Below are positions 1-10,863 of a stretch of 64,000 nucleotides of DNA, piece by piece. The stretch lies in contig CM033402.1 of the NCBI GenBank assembly GCA_019426215.1, positions 2,418,001 through 2,482,000 of the forward strand, in the 5' to 3' direction. The DNA is from Buddleja alternifolia. Its lineage: Eukaryota; Streptophyta; Magnoliopsida; Lamiales; Scrophulariaceae. The position numbers were made by a program, and so were the translations under genes. The stretch's first letter is position 1; each line of letters starts with the position of its first letter. The notes under the pieces are model-generated. The model was not told the DNA's origin, did no database searches, and saw only the letters and a list, made by a program, of their open reading frames with translations.

Positions 1-1112
1 GGTTTTTGGCGGACGGATTGGAATATATTTGAATCTTCATTATAGCTCCTAAAACTTATTTATAGTTACAAGTAATAAAGAAGAAACTAAAGAACATAAA
101 TATTATTATAGATTTAATTGAAAAAAATTGAGTAGGTGACATAAAAAACAACAACAAATAGATATTACTAAATAAAAGATATATTATCATGATTTGTAAT
201 GAGTAAAAACTCTCAAATATTATAAAAATAGTTTGTTATATAAATTCATCATACGTATATATTTGTTTCCTTTGTTATGAATCAAATTTTTTGTTCAAAT
301 AAAATAAAAATAAGTTCTCAAACATGATACTCAACTTTTTTATCCAAATAAAATATAATTGGGTTACATGAGTATGAATAAAATCACTCTTGTTAGAGAG
401 TATATATGTATGTATTTTCTCGAGATTCTATATATAGTTGTTGGGTTGCGAGTTACAATTCTTAAACTCACTATTCGACCCGAAAGTGGTGGGTATACCA
501 AATTGTCCCTATTACTTAAAAATTTTAAATCAGCACTTTTTGGGCGAATCGACTCAATTTTAGCAATTCGGGTAGGTTTATGTACACTCCTAACTCAAAA
601 TTTATTTTTATTATTTATTTTTTAGGTTTATGCCAATTAGATAAGTACTTTAGTTATGTCAAATATTCCAAGAAACATCTTTTTCCAACTCTTACTTTTA
701 TAACGGAAACATATTAACCTTTCTTTTTATCTTCTGTTAGATTAGAGAAAATCCCGTAGGAAACTTGTATTACTGAGTAACATATTTATAGAGATACATA
801 TACTTGGTAAACAAGAAACCCTAACTATAATCAAGGAAAAGATAAATAAAAGGAAACATTATTAGGAATTATCAAAAGTCTATTGTTTCCCAAAAATGCC
901 CTTTCCATAAAACAAAAGACAATAAATAATATTACCATTTAAAACATGTAATGATTTAAATTTAATTTATGGTTGTGTCTATTATCCATGTATGGTAATA
1001 TTTTTCCTTAATTGTGATTGCATATTTATAGTAAAAATGAATTGGTTATATATTCATCAATTAAAAAGGAGGGTAATATAGTCAAATTTGACAATAAATA
1101 TATACTTTTATA
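1..1112. other. AT-rich intergenic DNA
   Basis: No supportable gene. The sequence is AT-rich with short poly-A and poly-T runs. The only open frame of note (359-625) has no recognisable domain and low-complexity composition, so it is not called. Confidence 0.6.
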
Positions 1113-1182
1113 GTAAGGGACAAACATTTTGGGACAGACAAAAGTGGAATAGTGGACATCCTTTTTGGGACGAAGGGAGTAT
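1113..1182. mobile_element. MITE terminal fragment (mariner/Stowaway-like)
   Basis: The right edge, read on the minus strand, is TACTCCCTTCGTCCCAAAA, close to the well-known terminal sequence of plant Stowaway/mariner-like elements. The left part repeats a similar AGGGACAAACATTTTGGGAC motif. No complete pair of inverted termini with a TA duplication was found, so this is called a fragment. The DNA that follows (about 1195-1500) is richer in G+C than its surroundings but shows no gene. Confidence 0.35.
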
Positions 1183-1933
1183 TATATTATCTAACGTTCC
1201 CCTGCAGTCGAAACGTGAGGATCTTGAACGTTGAGACTGGACAAAAAACTGAGAAGAAGGTGGTAGAGGGACACGCTCGAATGTAGTGGGCATGGATGTT
1301 CGAGCGTCCAAGAGAGAGAAGAGGACGACGCAGGAGGCACGGTCGGGTAGCGGTAGCGGCGCAGAGGTGGTGTTGTGGCGGCTAAGCACGGCAACCAAAG
1401 AATGAAGACAACGGCAACGGTGTCCATAGAAAGACAAGAAGAAGAGAAAACTAGATAAGGGATAAAAAGTTGGCGGCGACGGCAGCCAAGAGAATTTAAC
1501 TTAATTTTTTTTTATTGAAATATCTATTCCTATTTCATGGAATTTAATATTAAATATGAATTTATTTGTGATTTTGTGGTACCGTATGTGTTCATGTTGG
1601 GATATTTGATTTCATATATTCTTCTTTAATGAATAAATATATAGGATAATCTTATCTAGGTGTAATTTTATTGTATAGTCCTAATTTAATTATACTTCTT
1701 ATTGTTGTCGATTTATAAAACTTGTTTTTATTATTTAATTTGTAACTTAGGTACACAAATATTTAATTTACTGAAAAATCACAAGATTCAATTTTTTTTT
1801 CATTTTCTCATTAACAAAGAACATCGACCAATCAAAAACAATTAATACGTAGTTAAAGAATATCATGTATAAAAACCTATCAATACAATATAAAGGTTAG
1901 TGCTACTAATTTTAATTAGTAATTATTAAAATG

Positions 1934-2790
1934 AATAATCACTTCTATGGTCCCTTTGGTTTTTGCTTCGTGTCACTTTGGTCCCTTTGCTAATATTGTG
2001 GCACATTAGTCCCTATACTATAAAATATGTTCCACCTTGGTCCCTGAACACAATTACTGGCCTATTTCCTCCAGCCAATTCAGCACGTGAATTACTCAAC
2101 TTTTCATACGGGGTTTTTTTTTTTTGTACATTCCAACCAAAAAATTTCAGTTTTAAATAAAAAAAGGGATAAAAATGGCCTGTGTATTACTTCCAACCAA
2201 CCAACCAAACCAAACATCAATCTCAACCAACCAAAGCAACTACAGGACCAAAACCCTAACATTATTCTATTTTAGTATGAACACTAGGGAAATGAACAAA
2301 ACAAATATTATTTATCAACTAAAGAGAGATTAACAATGATTTAATAAACCTTATTACTGTAGCTAAATAGATGACATTATCATCTAATACGAATTAAGAA
2401 ACTTACCCTATACAGGCGCAATATTCCGTCTTGGACAAATCTGCATTTTTTGAAATTGATGAAGATTTCAACCCCAGATACTAAACAACACACACAATAA
2501 TGCCTTTCCCCTTTTTTACACTTAGTAACTAAATGGTTTGATTTTGGTAATTTTTTTAATCCCTTTTTCTTTTTTTATTTACCGCTAGGTTAGAATTGAC
2601 AAAAAAGCCCCTGATGAAAAGCATGCGTAATTCACATGCTGAGTTGGCCGGAGAAAATAGGCTGGAAAGTGTGTTTAGGGACTAAGGTCGAACATATTTT
2701 ATAGTATAGAGACTAATGTGCCACAATTATTAGTGGAGTGACCAAAGTGACACAGAACGAAAATCAGAGGGACCATAGAAGTGATTATCC
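1934..2790. mobile_element. Non-autonomous Mutator-like TIR element
   Basis: An 857 bp element with long terminal inverted repeats: about 190 bp at the left end reads again, inverted and with scattered substitutions, at the right end (both begin ATAATCACTTCTATGGTCCCT after two variable bases). It is flanked by near-identical 9 bp direct repeats, ATTAAAATG at 1925-1933 and TTTAAAATG at 2791-2799. Long TIRs with a 9 bp target duplication are typical of Mutator-like elements. The interior is AT-rich and has no transposase, so it is non-autonomous. The short open frames inside are chance. Confidence 0.78.
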
Positions 2791-2930
2791 TTTAAAATGT
2801 TGAAGACAATAGGTCTCGATTTAGTTTGGCTTAATAAACCGAGTTCAATCGATTTATAACAATTCATCTTGGGTAAGTTCCGAGCAACTTTAGTTTTCCA
2901 CTCTAAACGCAGAAAACCAGTCCTTGGGAC

Positions 2931-3030
2931 TAGGCCTGGCATTGGTTGGGTCTGGCCCAGACCCAAACCCAAAACTATGGGTCTAGGCCCAGGCCCAGAC
3001 CCTGACCCAAAACTTTGGGTCTGGGCCTTT
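2931..3030. repeat. GGGTCTGGGCC-rich repeat, possible hAT MITE end
   Basis: Starts TAGGCCTGGCATTGG and continues with iterated gggtctggcccagaccc words that are mutually inverted. The start resembles the terminus of the hAT MITE at 25881 (TAGGGATGGCAAC). No matching right terminus is present, so it is probably a truncated end. The 80 and 70 aa open frames across it are composition artefacts. Confidence 0.4.
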
Positions 3031-3137
3031 CTTACTTTTTTTTTTAATTATTTTTTTGTTTATACTTTTTTCGATAATTAATGGTTTGTTAATATAAATA
3101 AATATTAAAATGTATATCGTATAAATGTAATTTGAAT

Positions 3138-3345
3138 ATATATACACACATATATAATAAGTAAAAGATATTTATGTATATCTATATAATACTAACTCTG
3201 AAATATACACACACACATATATAATAAGTAAAAGATATTTATGTATATCTATATAATACTAACTCTGAAATATACACACACACATATATAATAAGTAAAA
3301 GAGATTTATGTATATATATATAATACTAAATCTGAAATATATATA
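3138..3345. repeat. Tandem repeat, about 67 bp unit, three copies
   Basis: Three consecutive near-identical copies of a unit containing ATAATAAGTAAAAGATATTT and ending AACTCTGAAAT. The AACTCTG landmark falls at 3194 and 3261. The last copy carries several substitutions. Confidence 0.8.
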
Positions 3346-3457
3346 TATATATATATATACTCAATATTATATAATAATAATACTGCTTTCAAATCTTAAT
3401 TAGGCTCAGGTTAGTAATTCTAAATTAGGCTCAGTATTATAAAATAATACTAAATCT

Positions 3458-3496
<39 letters not shown>

Positions 3497-3560
3497 TCAG
3501 TATTAGATAATAATAGTACTGCTTTCAAATCTTAAATTAGGCTCAGGTGGGAACTTAACA
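3346..3560. repeat. Duplicated AT-microsatellite block
   Basis: Two (AT)n tracts (about 3338-3358 and 3460-3491), each followed by a related sequence with TATTA(T/G)ATAATAATA(A/G)TACTGC and AAATTAGGCTCAG, so the segment is an imperfect duplication around expanded dinucleotides. Confidence 0.6.
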
Positions 3561-4158
3561 ATTTTAACCCCCAATTGCATACCACACTACAAATTTAGAC
3601 CTTTTCAAAAAAGTATTACAAATTTAGACTGGGACCCATTTGTTTGAAAGGACCAATTTACCTTTACTAAAGTTAAAAGATGGAAAATTGCAAGCTTTCA
3701 CCTTGTTCTATCAAGAAATTGCTCAAGACCTCCTATACAATTTAAAATCTTTCGTATAGTCCCTATACTTTCAATTTATTTACCTTTAGTCCCCGAACTT
3801 TGAAAATGGTTTATTTTGGCCCTGCAAAACAAGAAAAACATCAAAAATTCCATGAGAGTAATTATACATATTTAAAGAAAAGGGAATCCCAACCCGTTTT
3901 TGTAAATCTGCATAAAATTTTTTTAGTGCATTCAATTTATATACATGCCAATTCCCGCTCATATTTTAAGTGTTTTTATTGATTGTCTTAGTACTTTAGA
4001 AAACTTAGATTATACTAATACATAATTAATATTAGAATTACGAAATCAATTAATAATTAGGAGAGAACATTGGGTTAATAATTATTTTAACATACCTCCT
4101 AGATTAAGAGATCACGAAAACTATATTAAGTACCTTTTAATCTTGAATATATTAATAG
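3561..4158. other. Intergenic DNA with decayed repeat
   Basis: No gene is called. Around 3740-3830 there is a 'gtccctatac...cctttagtccccgaac' phrase common in plant TIR elements, but no paired terminus. From about 3990 the plus strand keeps short coding-like stretches that run toward the open frame at 4159 with frameshifts and stops. Confidence 0.4.
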
Positions 4159-4536
4159 CAGCCTTTTATTAAAATAGCTTCTTCTAATTATAAAAGATTA
4201 GAATATCTAGATTTAGAATACAGTTTAGCCGATAGAACCGTAATCTCTTTAGATAAACATAAATTTATTTGTAGATTTGATTCAAATTTTAAGCACAATT
4301 TACATTCAGAAAATAAACACCTAAATAGTTTAACAGATTTATTTATATCGTTAGCATCAAACTCAGAAATAAATAACGCTAAACTTTGTAAAACGTTAGA
4401 ATCATTAAAAGAAACCGTTTTAATAAATAGAGAAATAATAAAGAAGAGTGAAAATAATAATTTAGATTATTTAAAATCTGAGGAATCCTTAAGTACTATT
4501 TTTTTCCCCACTAAAGACGAAATAAAGAATATATAG
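4159..4536 (+). pseudogene. Decayed coding remnant of unknown origin, possibly viral
   Basis: An uninterrupted frame of 125 codons ending at TAG 4534-4536, with no usable ATG. This is unusually long for such AT-rich DNA (about 75% A+T). The product would be rich in Lys, Asn, Leu and Ser, with a predicted helical, coiled-coil-like middle. Upstream (about 3990-4158) a related reading continues through stops and at least one frameshift, which marks an old degraded gene. No motif identifies it. The composition and AT-rich codon use made me consider an endogenous pararetrovirus fragment such as a movement-protein tail, but I cannot demonstrate this. Confidence 0.3.
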
Positions 4537-4774
4537 CTTGGAAAGTGAATAGAAAGACAATTAAATTGAAACTAATCCTACTATAGGCCAAATAATAGAA
4601 AGTAAATCTCTTCATTAAGAAACCCATTAAAGTTCCCCAATAGGAATTCCATGGACTCTAACCAGCAAGTCTCTAACTGATATTCAACCATGAAGTAGAT
4701 CTAAAATACTATCATGGAATTGCTCGTGGAATTTGAGAATGAATGCTCATATGAGAGGAAACTAATGAGGGAAG
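4537..4774. other. Region before the LINE
   Basis: No gene seen. Contains AGTCTCTAACTGATATTCAA (about 4669-4688), which loosely resembles the sequence after the LINE poly-A (AGTCTAACAATATCAAATTC from 16641). It could be an old LINE target duplication, but the match is imperfect. Confidence 0.3.
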
Positions 4775-6054
4775 ATGGACCCATCCACGGTGAATTTGGA
4801 CTGGTACCCGATTTGGGTGAGAGTGAAAAGAATACCGCCGGCGAAGAAGACTAAGGAACTCGCGAAAATAATAGGAGACAGAATATCTTTGTTTCTGTGG
4901 ATGAGATCTCAATCTCGTCGATATGGACACCGGAACTTCGTGTCAGAATTAAACTTAATGTTAATCTACCACTTCAACGATTCATGACTCTACAGAACTC
5001 ATCCGGTAAGAATATGAAATTAATTTTAGTTACGAAAAGCTTCCGAATTTTTGCTACTTGTGCGGGTTGCTAGGTCACATGGGACATAGATGTGAGCTCC
5101 GTTACTCTAAAGACTTTGTCGATCCTGGTCGGAACACCCCTTACTCTGACAAACTTCGTGCTCAATCCATCTTCCATTCCTCGTAATCCTTTCTCGGTGG
5201 GGGGAATGGGTCGAAATTTGAGGATTTCTGATACCAAGAGTGTCTCATCCCCTAGCATTAATCGTGAAAATAGGGAATCAAATTTTTCTCGTCATCGTAA
5301 TATCTCATCTTCAAAATCTTTATCTGTCTCATCCATCCCCTCTAGACAAACACCCAACGAACCTAACCTAGGTAGGTTGGGCTCCTGCACCCCCACATAC
5401 ATACCGCCAGCCTTACGTCGTCGCAACGAAGCTCAACACTTATCTAACAACTCTGATCCCTTTAACCTAGGTCGATATCTAGATAACCCATCACAAACCC
5501 TCGACACTTTCGTACCCAATACTCTCCCCGATTACCCTAACCTTAAATCAACCTCAGTGAACTCAACCAAGAAACTCACGAATTTTTGTGAAGATACTGC
5601 CACTAGTCCTCTAAAACTTGCTATCAATAACCAAAGAGGCCATGATATCACACATGCTGTACAAATCCTTGCTGAGTCAACATTATCTCTCCCATTGCCC
5701 ATGCTACCTCACGATCAACCGAATCCACAAATCACTCAACAAACTCATTTCCACATTGCCCCTCATCTGCATGATGCCATAGCGATGTCCCTAGGTTCTA
5801 CTCCACAACAACCCAGTTCACCTATTCTAATTAATATTCCGCTCCAAGTTTCGGTCACTCCACCCCGCAAACCAGTTCGCAAACCAGGGCATCCCTGTAA
5901 GAACCCCAGTGCTGCTGATCTCGCTCCTCGGTCTCTTAAACAGAAATTTCCTAACCTTCTTGATATCCCTGTCGAGGAACATGATCGTGTTCCAAAAAAA
6001 GCTAATCTCACGGAGCTAGTGGATGAGGATCCTTCGGCGGAGGCTGCGAAGTAG
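4775..6054 (+). pseudogene. LINE ORF1 remnant (DUF4283 / CCHC knuckle)
   Basis: ORF1 of plant L1 elements encodes an RNA-binding chaperone. Here three frames each carry part of it. 4775-4880 gives a DUF4283-like segment (WYPIWVRVKRIPPAKKTKEL). 5052-5093 gives the knuckle C-X2-C-X4-H-X4-C (CYLCGLLGHMGHRC), but that frame stops about 100 bp later. 5092-6054 is a long Pro/Ser/Asn-rich tail in a different frame, ending at TAG 6052-6054, 14 bp before ORF2. At least two frameshifts separate the parts. The start of ORF1 is not recognisable. Confidence 0.7.
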
Positions 6055-6068
6055 CCCCGCCGAGACCC

Positions 6069-9000
6069 ATGAGTATCCTTGTGTGGAACTGTCGTGGGCT
6101 CGGGGGGCCTGTGGAAGTTCGTCGAACAACGGAGTTTATCCGCTCTCTTTCCCGTCCTTGGTTTTCATTTCGGAAACTAAATGTAAGAATTCTAAATTTG
6201 AGTTACTTAAACGGTTTACTAATATGTTTGGGGTGTGTGTTGAATCTGTTGGCATTGGGGGGGGGGGTCTCTTGGCTTACTTTGGGACAAAAAAATTGAC
6301 GTCCTTCTTCAGTCTTTCTCTTTAAATCATATCGATGTTAAGGTATATATGGGTTCGAATAATGAGAGTTGGCGGTTCACCGACTTCTATGGTAACCCTG
6401 ATACCGTGTCTAGGAAGTTTTCGTGGGACCTTTTAGAGCATCTTAGTGATCAATGGTCGTCTCCTTGGCTTGTAGCGGGGGACTTCAATGAAATTCTTCT
6501 TCAGAGTGAATCTAGTAGTCATCGTCCAAGACCTGTTTGGCAAATTCGAAACTTTCGCGAAGCTCTCTCTAAGGCAGACCTATATGATTTAGGTTTTAGT
6601 GGAGACAAATTCACCTGGTCTAATGGTTCGGTTCGTCTACGTCTTGATAGAGCATGTGGTAACTCTAAATGGCTTACTTTATTCCCAAATACTAGCGTAA
6701 CCCACCTTTTTTCCGACTCTTCTGACCATCGTCCCCTCCTTATTCATCCTGATCCACCCCGCACAGTGCAACGGAAAAAAATGAAAATTTTTAGGTTTGA
6801 ATCAGCTTGGCTTCGATCGAAAGAATGCGAAGAAGTGGTTAGACAGTCCTGGGCACCTCAGACAAGCTCTGACATCAACACTTTAGTGGGCGAAAAAATT
6901 AAGAATTGTCGGTTGGGTTTGTTATCATGGAGCAGACTAAGCATGGGAAAAAATAAAGATCGAATTAAGAAGTTGGAAAAAGAACTTGATGCATGCATTT
7001 CGGATTCTGCTTCAGCGGTCAATACGGATAGGGCAGCGTGCATTCGGGTTGAACTGGAGGAATTGAGATCTCGTGAGGAAGCAATATGGCACCAACGCAG
7101 TAGGATCAATTGGATGAAAGATGGCGACAGAAATACAAAATTCTTCCATTCGTGTGCTACTGAGAGAAAACGGGTCAACTCTATTACTCGACTGAAAAAC
7201 GAATCTGGAGAGTGGAAAGAAGATGAAAAGGAAGTACATGACATTATCCTTCATTATTTTCGACATATTTTTGCATCCACGCAGCCTTCGGTTAGTCTAG
7301 TTGAGGTCCTTAATGAAGTTAGACCCCGAGTTACCGCAGCTATGAACCAGGTATTATGCTGGGAGTACACCCATGAGGAGATTGTTTTATCTCTCTCCCA
7401 AATGCACCCTACCAAATCCCCCGGACCTGACTGTATGTCTCCCATTTTCTTCCAAAATTTTTGGCATATAGTGGGTAAAGATTCTATTAATTGTGTTCTT
7501 AATATGCTCAGCTCTCGTTCGATCCCTGCTAAACAAAACTTTACCCATATTGTGCTTATTCCGAAATGTGATAACCCTGAATCTGTTTCTCAATTTCGGC
7601 CTATTAGCTTATGCAATGTAGTTTACAAACTTGCCTCAAAATCCATTGCAATTAGGCTCAAACCTTTTCTAAATAATATTATTTCTGAGACACAATCAGC
7701 TTTTATCCCCGGTCGCCTGATTTCTGATAATATCCTAGTTTCCTTTGAACTAAATCACTTCCTTAAACATAAGAATTGGGGTAAAGAAGGACATGTAGCA
7801 CTCAAACTTGATATGAGCAAAGCGTATGATCGAGTCGAGTGGACCTTTCTGGAACTAGTGCTTGTGAGGTTAGGTTTTCATAGGGATGTGGTTGACTTAA
7901 TTATGATTTGTGTAACATCTGTTTCTTATTCCTTTTTGTTAACTGGATCACAATTTGGCTACATTAGGCCTCAGAGGGGAATCTGCCAGGGTGATCCTCT
8001 GCGTATTTATTTTTATTTGTGGCGGAAGTGTTTAGTAGTATGTTGCAGGAAGTCGAAATGAGAGGACAGATTAAGGGCGTGGCTGTGGCACGCGGAGCTC
8101 CGCGAGTATCTCATCTTCTCTTTGCAGACGACACCCTCATATTTGCACAAGCCACTTGCGAAGCTCTGATATGCATTAAAGACATCCTTCGAAAGTTTGA
8201 ACTTGCATCAGGTCAAATGGTCAACTTTGATAAATCAGCGATTACGTTCAGCAAGAATACGCAGGCTGAAATTCGCGGTCCCCTAGCCGAATTATTAGGT
8301 GTTCGAGTAGTGATGAAACATGATAAATATCTGGGTCTTCCATTGGTGGTAGGGCGATCAAAAAAGGAAGTCTTTGGATGTTTGAGAAATCGGATTTGTG
8401 CTCGCTTACAGAGTTGGAACACCAAATTTCTTTCACAAGCAGGAAAATAAGTTCTTCTAAAGGAGGTTATATAGTCTATACCGACTTACGCGATGAGTTG
8501 TTTTAAAATCCCTGATACACTACTAAAGAAAATCGAATCTCTTATGGCAAATTTCTGGTGGCACAATCAAGAGGCTCGTAAAATTCATTGGATAGCCTGG
8601 GATGCGATGTGTAAGAGTAAGGAGAAAGGGGGGCTTGGATTTAGAGAGCTCAAAGCGTTTAATTCTGAGATGTTGGCCAAGCAGGGATGGCGATTGATTA
8701 CGAATCCTGGTTGCTTGCTTAGTCGAATTTACCGGGCTAAGTATTTTAATGGATCTTCCTTTATGGAAGCTCGTTTAGGGCGAATGCATCTTTGACATGG
8801 AAAAGTATTTTGGAGGCAAGGAGTTTATTATATCAAGGATTGCGATGGCAGATTGGTAACGGTAATTCGGTTAATATTTGGTGCGACAAGTGGGTTCCGA
8901 AAGCTCATGACTTTAAAGTATTCACACCTAGAAACATCCTTCCATTTGATGCTACAGTGAACATGCTTATTAATGGGAATGAAGGGACTTGGGATACACT

Positions 9001-9684
9001 GTTGGTGGAAGAAATTTTTGACCCGGACGATGCAAAGGTTATCCTATCTATTCCACTTAGCAGACGAAGCATCCCTGATAGGTTAGTCTGGCACTTCTCC
9101 AAGAACGGGCAGTTTTCGGTTAGGAGTGCATATCACGTGGCAAGAGACAAAGCTGAACGACTAGATGTCCCATCTTCATCGAGTGGCGCTGAATCTCAAG
9201 ACTCATCCTGGAAATTTATTTGGACTGCAAAGACTCCGCTGAAAATTCGAATCTTTGCATGGAAATGTTGCCAAGATGCTCTACCAACAGGTCGAAATCT
9301 GAAAAAACGGCACTTACAGGTTGATGGAGTGTGCCCGTTATGTAGCCATGAGAACGAAGATCTTGAGCATCTTCTCCTTCGCTGCTCTTTCACGAGGCAA
9401 GTCTGGGCTCTTTCTGGACTTCTGTGGCGATTTGTTGCGAATTGGCAGGGATCAATTGAAGCGTGGTTTCGATTTCTGTACAAGTCACTTGAAAGAGGAC
9501 CCTTCGAAGTATTCATTGTCATATGCTGGTACATGTGGTTTCATAGGAATAAATTCATGATGGATAAAGCTTTTCTTTCTCCGGAGCAGATTGTCAACTT
9601 AGCTACAAGCTATATTGGGGCTTTTCAGGATGTGCAAGTTTCTGTCATTACTCATCAGCTCAACTCTCTACCGAATTCATGGAG
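6069..9684 (+). pseudogene. LINE ORF2 remnant (endonuclease, RT, zf-RVT)
   Basis: Begins MSILVWNCRGLGG, the usual start of an APE-type endonuclease. The frame is lost within about 120 bp and again near a G-run at 6257-6265. 6349-8000 holds the rest of the endonuclease (GDFNEIL, SDHRPLL) and the first half of the RT (KSPGPDCMSP, FRPISLCNVVYK, LKLDMSKAYDRVEW, QRGICQGDPL). A frameshift just after QGDPL moves the RT to 8019-8450, with the catalytic FADD at about 8121-8132. Stops follow at 8448 and shortly after, and again at 8793. 8792-9684 keeps the zf-RVT domain (CPLCSHENEDLEHLLLRCSF). The RNase H domain follows beyond element A at 16138. Confidence 0.85.
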
Positions 9685-9816
9685 GCCACTGTTGGAAATT
9701 GGAAGCTTCAAAACTTCAAAATCAAATTTAATTTCATTATTTGCATTGACCATAACCTCCCACATTGTATTTATTTTGTGCTTTTAATTTGTAGGTTTCA
9801 ACATGCATCCTAGCAC

Positions 9817-9824
9817 TATAAATA
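9817..9824 (+). promoter_or_regulatory. TATA box in LTR of element A
   Basis: TATAAATA about 128 bp into the LTR, in the context CACTATAAATAGG. Element B has CACTATATAAGAGG at the corresponding place. The position is inferred from consensus only. Confidence 0.6.
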
Positions 9825-10029
9825 GGTCCTAGGGGTCTTGGTAGAAAACACACAACACAAGCATACAACATTCATCTTCTATATTTTCTCTATATTTTGG
9901 GCAATTAGGATAAGGTCTTGTTCACATAGTTTTCTTGTGAACGTGCTCATAAAGAAAACACCGGCGTGGCCTTCTTGGGTTTTATCTTGGGGTGGTGGTG
10001 AGCCGACAGTACCTGCACGAGGGGAGGCC

Positions 10030-10042
10030 ATCACGATCTTAG
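10030..10042 (+). promoter_or_regulatory. LTR site complementary to the priming site (A)
   Basis: ATCACGATCTTAG, the exact reverse complement of 10198-10210. It lies downstream of the predicted transcription start, so it would be in the 5' leader of the genomic RNA. Its 3' end pairs with the PBS base nearest the LTR, the geometry needed for a cleaved leader to prime minus-strand synthesis. The same 13-mer is in the 3' LTR. Function is inferred; the complementarity is direct. Confidence 0.7.
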
Positions 10043-10197
10043 GACAGCGTCAAGTGGCGTGACTCCTACAGGCCAGCCGTTCTTACATTTATATATATTT
10101 TAAATTATATTAGTTTATGCAAATTATTTCACATGATAATTTAAAGAATTTATATTTTATGTAATTGCATGCAAATCTTGAAAAATTTCACAACATT

Positions 10198-10210
10198 CTA
10201 AGATCGTGAT
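10198..10210 (+). promoter_or_regulatory. Putative self-complementary primer-binding site (A)
   Basis: CTAAGATCGTGAT starts 2 nt after the 5' LTR, where copia elements carry a tRNA complement. It does not begin TGG, and so cannot pair with the CCA end of a tRNA. It is instead fully complementary to 10030-10042. Element B has a different 13-mer here with the same relationship to its own LTR. An internal tRNA fragment as primer (as in Drosophila copia) is the main alternative. Confidence 0.7.
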
Positions 10211-10863
10211 TTGGTTCATGTTAATTCTGATTTTGCTTAATCTAATCTTGAATACTTATACTGGAAGAGCTATTGTTGCTAAGTTTAAATCTGAAGATTT
10301 TTAAATTTGCTCGTGTTAGTAAGAACAAAATAAACTAAGGTTTTGCAATTTTCTAATAGGTATATTGTTTCTGCAAGTGTTGTTCACTGATTTTTAAAAT
10401 TAGTAACTGCTTATTTTAGAATTGTTTTATAGATAATTAATAGGAAATTACTATTTTGATTTAGCTAGCATCTCAAAAGTTTCTGCTCACATGTGTCTAA
10501 TTTGCTAATATTAAATTGACAAAACTAAGTCATCATTATTCACATTTATATAACGTACGTATAACGTGGCTTCACCTGGAAAGAGACATTTTGATTAGTT
10601 AAGTATTTTATTTACTGGCACTAACGGTAAATCTTCTATTATTTTGTGCATCAACATTAGTGACAGAAACGTATGCTTTACTGCTTCTATTTTATTAATT
10701 GACAGAATACCGTTTCATGCTTAAATTTTAAATCACTGCAATTATTTTATATATTGACTATATCTTATTGACTCCTACAGTTAATTGCTTCGTTTAAATT
10801 TATATCATTTCTTTGCCCTTATTAATTCCTATTGTTACTAATTAAATTAAAATAAAAAGTATA
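10211..10863 (+). other. Untranslated leader of element A
   Basis: About 650 bp of AT-rich sequence between the priming site and the gag ATG, without open frames of note. Packaging and dimerisation signals would be expected here but none is recognisable. Confidence 0.6.

Larger units (their letters stand above)
9690..10195 (+). repeat. 5' LTR of element A
   Basis: 506 bp, TG...CA. A TATAAATA box lies at 9817-9824, so transcription (the R boundary) probably starts near 9845-9855. A block of about 82 nt (about 9986-10067) is well conserved with the LTR of element B although most of the rest of the two LTRs does not align. The LTR-internal priming complement lies in this block. Confidence 0.93.

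Noticed and set aside
3800..3982. 60-codon frame MKMVYFGPAK...
   Set aside because: Starts inside a repeat phrase ('cctttagtccccgaac') and shows no coding character beyond length.
4660..4690. LINE 5' target duplication
   Set aside because: The match to the sequence after the poly-A needs several indels, so it is not reliable enough to set the LINE start.
5763..6011. Antisense frames across the LINE (also at 6858-7593, 8213-8436, 9196-9534)
   Set aside because: Mirror frames of the LINE coding strand.
9838..10062. 74-codon ORF duplicated in both LTRs of element A (also 15775-15999)
   Set aside because: Duplicated because it is in the LTR; not conserved in the related LTR of element B.
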